From NCBI RefSeq assembly GCF_041435195.1, contig NZ_CP108106.1:1178001-1242000 (forward strand): a DNA stretch of 64,000 bases, written 5' to 3'. Of this stretch, positions 61,047 to 64,000 are shown piece after piece (position 1 is the first letter of the stretch; every line of letters starts with the position of its first letter). The notes under the pieces are model-generated. The model was not told the origin of the DNA, made no database searches, and was given only the letters and a program-made list of their open reading frames with translations. The position numbers and the translations under genes were made by a program. The DNA is from Streptomyces sp. NBC_00224. GTDB taxonomy: Bacteria > Actinomycetota > Actinomycetes > Streptomycetales > Streptomycetaceae.

Positions 61047-62315
61047 TCACACCTCGGCCGGCGCGAAGTGCAGGGGTGGCAGGGACGCCAGTCGGCCCCG
61101 TGCGCGCACGAGCGTCCGCTGATCGTCCGTGAACGCGTAGCGGTCGCCCTCGGCGCCTTCACGCAGCTGCGTTCGTACCAGTGCCCTGGCCGCCGCGCGG
61201 TACTCCTCGGGCGTGGTGACCGCGGCTTCCATGGCCTCTATCGTGTCCACCAGTTCACGCAGTCCGTCGAGGACCCGGTCGTAGGACAGCGAGAGCCGCC
61301 CGCCGTGGTCGGCGAGGGCACGGCGTTCGCGCAGCCACGAGTAGAGGAACACCCCGGTGCCCGCGTCGAAGTTGCGGACCGCGCGGGCGTCGAGCGGATA
61401 GCGGAACATCCGCTCCAGAAGGATCATGGCTATCTGTTCGTCGGCGTACGGAACGGCGTCGTCGTGGCAGGCGAGCACGGTCTTCGCGTCGACCTTCAGC
61501 TCTTCCAGCAGGCCGATGAACCAGTTCATCTTGAGTTTGATGTGCCGGTCGAGCGGCCACTGCCCCTGGTGGTGGAAGTAGTCGTGCAGATAACCCCAGA
61601 GGGAACGCGCCTGATAACAGACCTCCGGGTCCATTCCGGTCGAGGCGCGCGGTACGGAATCCGGGGTGAGCACGGACCGCGCGGACGGCACCGCGTACGT
61701 CTCGTGGATCCTGCGGAATTTACTGAAGAAGAAGATGGCGTAACCCTGTTCGGCCACCTTGTCGTGGGCCGCGACGTTCTCCGGGAAGAAGACGATGCAG
61801 TTGCCCTTCGTCAGCCCTTCGCTTCCGGCGAGCAGCACGGTGGCCTGGCAGTTGTTCTTGGGGTGCGGATAGCGGTCGGCCAGCTCGGGCAGCGCGTCGG
61901 GCTCCTTGCGGCGGACGAGGAAGAACTCCAGCCGCCTGCCGACCGGCGGGACGCTGTTGGTGGTCTGTACGGGGGCGAGGAACGCCGCCCAGTCGCCGTC
62001 GGCCGGGGCGGTCAGGGCGTCGCGGCAGCGGGCGAAGTGCGGTGGCGTGTCGAGTCCGGCGGCCAGCCAGCCGTCGATGTCGGCGGCCAGCGCGTCGGCC
62101 TGGCCCGCCCTGCCGTGCCCGGCGAACCAGCGCACGGCCTCGTCCTTGATGGCCAGGAGGCTTCGCCGGTCCTCCTCGCCCGGCTCCGGGACCGTGCCGT
62201 CGTCGCGCTGGCGGGCGCGGAAGGCGTCGATCCGCGGCAGGAGCCCCCGGCCGAGCCGTTCCACCTCGCCGAGCATCTCGTCCTGGGGGCGCCGGGGGCC
62301 GGGCGTTCCGGTCAC
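61047..62315 (-). CDS. DUF6421-like protein of unknown function
   Basis: 422 aa with a GTG start at 62315, overlapping the BacA-like stop (GTGA). I recall this sequence type as DUF6421 of actinomycetes, but am not certain. Distinct blocks are PHPKNNCQATVLLAGSEGLTKGNCIVFFPENVA, QGYAIFFFSKFRRIHETYAVPSA, LWGYLHDYFHHQGQWPLDRHIKLKMNWFIGLLEELKVD and ILLERMFRYPLDARAVRNFDAGTGVFLYSWL. The HDYFHHQG cluster with nearby Glu residues suggests a metal site, maybe a non-haem iron or hydrolase centre. Its neighbours tie it to a prephenate-derived amino-acid pathway. Real function unknown. Confidence 0.8.
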   Translation of the reverse strand: MTGTPGPRRPQDEMLGEVERLGRGLLPRIDAFRARQRDDGTVPEPGEEDRRSLLAIKDEAVRWFAGHGRAGQADALAADIDGWLAAGLDTPPHFARCRDALTAPADGDWAAFLAPVQTTNSVPPVGRRLEFFLVRRKEPDALPELADRYPHPKNNCQATVLLAGSEGLTKGNCIVFFPENVAAHDKVAEQGYAIFFFSKFRRIHETYAVPSARSVLTPDSVPRASTGMDPEVCYQARSLWGYLHDYFHHQGQWPLDRHIKLKMNWFIGLLEELKVDAKTVLACHDDAVPYADEQIAMILLERMFRYPLDARAVRNFDAGTGVFLYSWLRERRALADHGGRLSLSYDRVLDGLRELVDTIEAMEAAVTTPEEYRAAARALVRTQLREGAEGDRYAFTDDQRTLVRARGRLASLPPLHFAPAEV

Positions 62316-62890
62316 GGAGCGGCCTCCCGCAGGTGGTGCACCGTGTAGACCATCGGCACCTCGCCGAAGCTGCGCACGACCCGCAGGCCGTGGGCCTTCG
62401 CCGCGACGACCGTGGTGACGCAGCCCTCGGTCTTGCCGTCGGCGCAGTCGATGGCCGCCTGCGCGTTGCTGGTCACCAACTGCCGTTCGCTCGCCGGTGG
62501 TACGAGGCCGGCCGGCGCCGGGTGGGTGGCCACGGTACGCGGCTCGGTGCGCCCGCCCGGCGCGACGGCGAGCACCATCTCGTGGGTGGGCCACACGAAG
62601 GAGTCCACCATGCGGCAAACCCGCAGGTTGCCGAAGACCAGCGTGTGCAGCTCCGGATAGACGGCACAGGCGACCAGCGCGTGCTCACCGTTTCTGGGCA
62701 CGGTCTCCATCGCGTATTCGAGGGTCGCGTGCAGGGTCACCCGACCCTCGCTCCCCAGCCCTTGCCGCCGGAACCACTCGTGGGCCGCGGCCTCCAGGTT
62801 GGTGCCGGTCGGGCCCAGGGTGTGCAGATGCCGTATCTCGCCGATGGGCGAAGGCGATAAAGAATTGACGCACGCTCGCTCCCGCGTCAC
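62312..62890 (-). CDS. BacA-like prephenate decarboxylase homologue
   Basis: 192 aa. The GTG at 62890 sits eight bases after GGGGGAG; the GTG at 62899 is too close to it. The N-terminus HLHTLGPTGTNLEAAAHEW and the pattern TLHATLEYAMETV match the prephenate-dehydratase/BacA fold. The C-terminal GLRVVRSFGEVPMVYTVHH aligns with the end of BacA (GLQFVKTF..IPM). The TRF catalytic motif of true prephenate dehydratases is absent. BacA, AerD and SalX decarboxylate prephenate without aromatising it, starting bacilysin, aeruginosin and salinosporamide amino-acid building blocks. This is the first gene of the operon. It could alternatively be a regulatory or inactive homologue. Confidence 0.8.
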   Translation of the reverse strand: MTRERACVNSLSPSPIGEIRHLHTLGPTGTNLEAAAHEWFRRQGLGSEGRVTLHATLEYAMETVPRNGEHALVACAVYPELHTLVFGNLRVCRMVDSFVWPTHEMVLAVAPGGRTEPRTVATHPAPAGLVPPASERQLVTSNAQAAIDCADGKTEGCVTTVVAAKAHGLRVVRSFGEVPMVYTVHHLREAAP

Positions 62891-63366
62891 TATTCCCACT
62901 CCCCCATGCTTCCCCCGCGATTCTCCTGTTGCCCTCGGGCAACACGCGGGCTGCGCGTCGGTGCACGGTCCGCGTCGGTGATCCTAAGCGGCCCCGCCCG
63001 ACGGCGGCCACCGCGTCGAACGCGCACCGATTGATTTCCCACACTGTGGCCACTTCCGCCCGTTGAACGTTCCGGAAATCCGGCGACAAATGCCGTCGGG
63101 GCGGGTGACAATCGCGCCCCTTTCCTCCGCTCACCCGGTCGATTGCCGTACGCATCGCGTCATTCCGCGTGCCGCCCGAAGGCACACACCGACGCAACAC
63201 GCGCGCCCCGGACGCCGTCAGCCCCATCCGGGGCGGCCTGAAGCCGACGGAGCGCCCCGGCCCCGCACTCACCGTGACGCGTTGTCCGGGGCAGCGCCCG
63301 AGGGGAGTTCACGGTGCCGCCGTACGTTCCGGCCCCTGCGGGCGGCCTGATCGCACCGCCCGCCGG
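62891..63366. other. 476-bp region without a gene, operon promoter and terminator
   Basis: No frame here has family features; short open frames on both strands look like GC-skew artefacts. The promoter of the BacA-like operon must lie near the start at 62890, but I see no palindrome there. The far end holds the terminator of the FBP gene (63338-63363). Confidence 0.6.
63338..63363 (-). terminator. Terminator of the FBP zinc-finger gene
   Basis: GCGGGCGG (63338-63345) pairs with CCGCCCGC (63356-63363) across a 10-base loop, starting four bases past the stop at 63367. Confidence 0.65.
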
Positions 63367-63861
63367 TCAGACCGCCGTCACCTTGGCGGCGAACGCGGCG
63401 AGGTTCGCCACGGTCCGCTGGATCTTCTCCTCCAGAGTGATCGTCTCGTGGAGCCGCGCTCCGGCGCCCACGTCCCGCTTGCCCCGTACGTACAGCGAAC
63501 ACGCGAGGTCGCTGCAGACATAGATGCCCACCGAGTTCCCCTGCTGTCCCGCCTTGCCCGCCTTCGGCGCGACCATCAGGGAGACGCCGCCGTCGTGGGT
63601 CGTCAGGCATATCGAGCACATGCTGCGGCGGGCCTGCCCGGAGGTGTGCCCGGGGCTCCGCAGCACGAGGGCCCTGATGGTGCCCTCCAGCTCGGTGACC
63701 AGGTAGGCCCGGCCCGGGGCCTGGGGATCTCGCCAACCGAAGTAGTCCAGGTCGTCCCAGGGGTGGTCGGCCAGGTCACGCGGCACGGACAGGCGCTTGG
63801 CCTCGCCCTTGGTGCAGTTCACGAACGCGGCACGGATCTCTTTTTCAGTCAGCTGCTTCAT
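63367..63861 (-). CDS. FBP/FusB-type zinc-finger protein (EF-G-binding family)
   Basis: 164 aa from the ATG at 63861. The N-terminal helix (MKQLTEKEIRAAFVNCTKGEAKRLSVPRDL) and the C-terminal treble-clef zinc finger are visible. The Cys pairs are in SMCSICLTTHDGG and YVCSDLACSLYVRG, with VSLMVAPKAG between them. This is the FBP C-terminal domain found in FusB, which binds elongation factor G and frees it from fusidic-acid-stalled ribosomes. Stand-alone actinomycete versions may act similarly in translation stress; that is inference. It is divergent from a TetR gene across a 10-bp-arm operator. Confidence 0.87.
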   Translation of the reverse strand: MKQLTEKEIRAAFVNCTKGEAKRLSVPRDLADHPWDDLDYFGWRDPQAPGRAYLVTELEGTIRALVLRSPGHTSGQARRSMCSICLTTHDGGVSLMVAPKAGKAGQQGNSVGIYVCSDLACSLYVRGKRDVGAGARLHETITLEEKIQRTVANLAAFAAKVTAV

Positions 63862-63874
63862 ATAGGTGAGGCTA

Positions 63875-63899
63875 GTTTGCCTAAAGGTGTTAGGCAAAC
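63875..63899. promoter_or_regulatory. TetR operator between the FBP and TetR genes
   Basis: GTTTGCCTAA (63875-63884) and TTAGGCAAAC (63890-63899) around AGGTG. It lies 13 bases upstream of the FBP ATG and 33 bases upstream of the TetR ATG, so both genes are probably repressed together. Confidence 0.78.
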
Positions 63900-63932
63900 G
63901 CATAATCGTTGCAGGCGAGCGAGAGGGAGACG

Positions 63933-64000
63933 ATGGGACGCGTAGGGCTGAGCACGGAACGCCTGACCCGGGCCGGGGCGGAACTGGCCGACGAGGTCGG
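63933..64000 (+). CDS. TetR family regulator (N-terminus only)
   Basis: Only 22 complete codons are visible from the ATG at 63933 (GAGAGGGAG upstream). The start MGRVGLSTERLTRAGAELAD is typical of TetR proteins before the helix-turn-helix. The operator at 63875-63899 fits autoregulation together with the FBP gene. The rest lies outside the window. Confidence 0.75.
   Translation, partial: MGRVGLSTERLTRAGAELADEV

Noticed and set aside
62891..63366. Open frames in the gap right of the BacA-like operon
   Set aside because: They are Arg/Pro-rich on both strands, with no ribosome sites or motifs; typical of high-GC non-coding DNA.
1..64000. CRISPR array, tRNA, rRNA, transposase, integrase or attachment site
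   Set aside because: I saw no regularly spaced repeats, cloverleaf, rRNA-like sequence, transposase motif or flanking direct repeats. This is by eye; tRNAscan-SE and ISfinder would settle it.

Overview
The window is one continuous stretch of a high-GC actinomycete chromosome, almost certainly Streptomyces. The evidence is strong G/C bias at third codon positions, frequent GTG and some TTG starts, twin-arginine secretion signals, secreted glycoside hydrolases with CBM2, CBM25 and LamG modules, an AfsR-like SARP regulator, CebR-type operators and many small TetR, HxlR and LysR switches. I see no rRNA, tRNA, CRISPR array, insertion sequence or phage integrase. It reads as an accessory, metabolically rich region rather than a core one. 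Starts were set from ribosome-binding sites, overlaps and family lengths.

Layout. (1) 1-6802: a minus-strand, translationally coupled operon with a sugar 7-phosphate cyclase (2-epi-5-epi-valiolone synthase type), a degenerate cyclase paralogue, a bicupin, a cupin, a VOC protein and a GMC oxidoreductase cut by the window edge, with a divergent MFS exporter. It looks like a C7-cyclitol natural-product cluster. (2) 6835-12899: small redox and stress modules, each with its own regulator and palindromic operator. (3) 13021-15811: an NlpC/P60 secreted peptidase with a jelly-roll domain and a DUF4232 lipoprotein. (4) 15908-28945: a sugar utilisation regulon with LamG-GH51 arabinofuranosidase, sugar-acid dehydratase, Zn dehydrogenase, an unknown TIM-barrel protein, a ChvE/MmsA/MmsB-type ABC importer, aldose 1-epimerase, SMP-30 lactonase and an IclR regulator. 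Related TTCGAAC-containing sites precede four of its transcription units. (5) 29109-45386: carbonic anhydrase, a beta-propeller gene broken by a stop codon, a PL8 polysaccharide lyase, two SDRs, TetR switches, an ANTAR protein, a mycothiol-type DinB protein, a HAD phosphatase, a relic of a response regulator and other single genes. (6) 45739-52277: extracellular polysaccharide degradation: an amylase with two CBM25 modules, a GH5 cellulase and a GH6 cellobiohydrolase, with CebR-type boxes. (7) 52495-58569: a YqhA-like membrane protein, a NACHT-type membrane-domain remnant, two SnoaL-like proteins and an AfsR-like SARP/NB-ARC/TPR regulator. (8) 58541-62890: a minus-strand operon of a BacA-like prephenate decarboxylase homologue, a protein I take to be DUF6421, an NTF2-like protein, a class IV aminotransferase and an AzlC/AzlD exporter. 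(9) 63367-64000: an FBP/FusB-type zinc-finger protein and a divergent TetR start sharing one operator.

The two most interesting systems are the cyclitol cluster with its apparent pseudo-cyclase and duplicated leader element, and the BacA-like/aminotransferase/AzlCD operon. The second could make and export an unusual prephenate-derived amino acid without the usual bacilysin-type partners.
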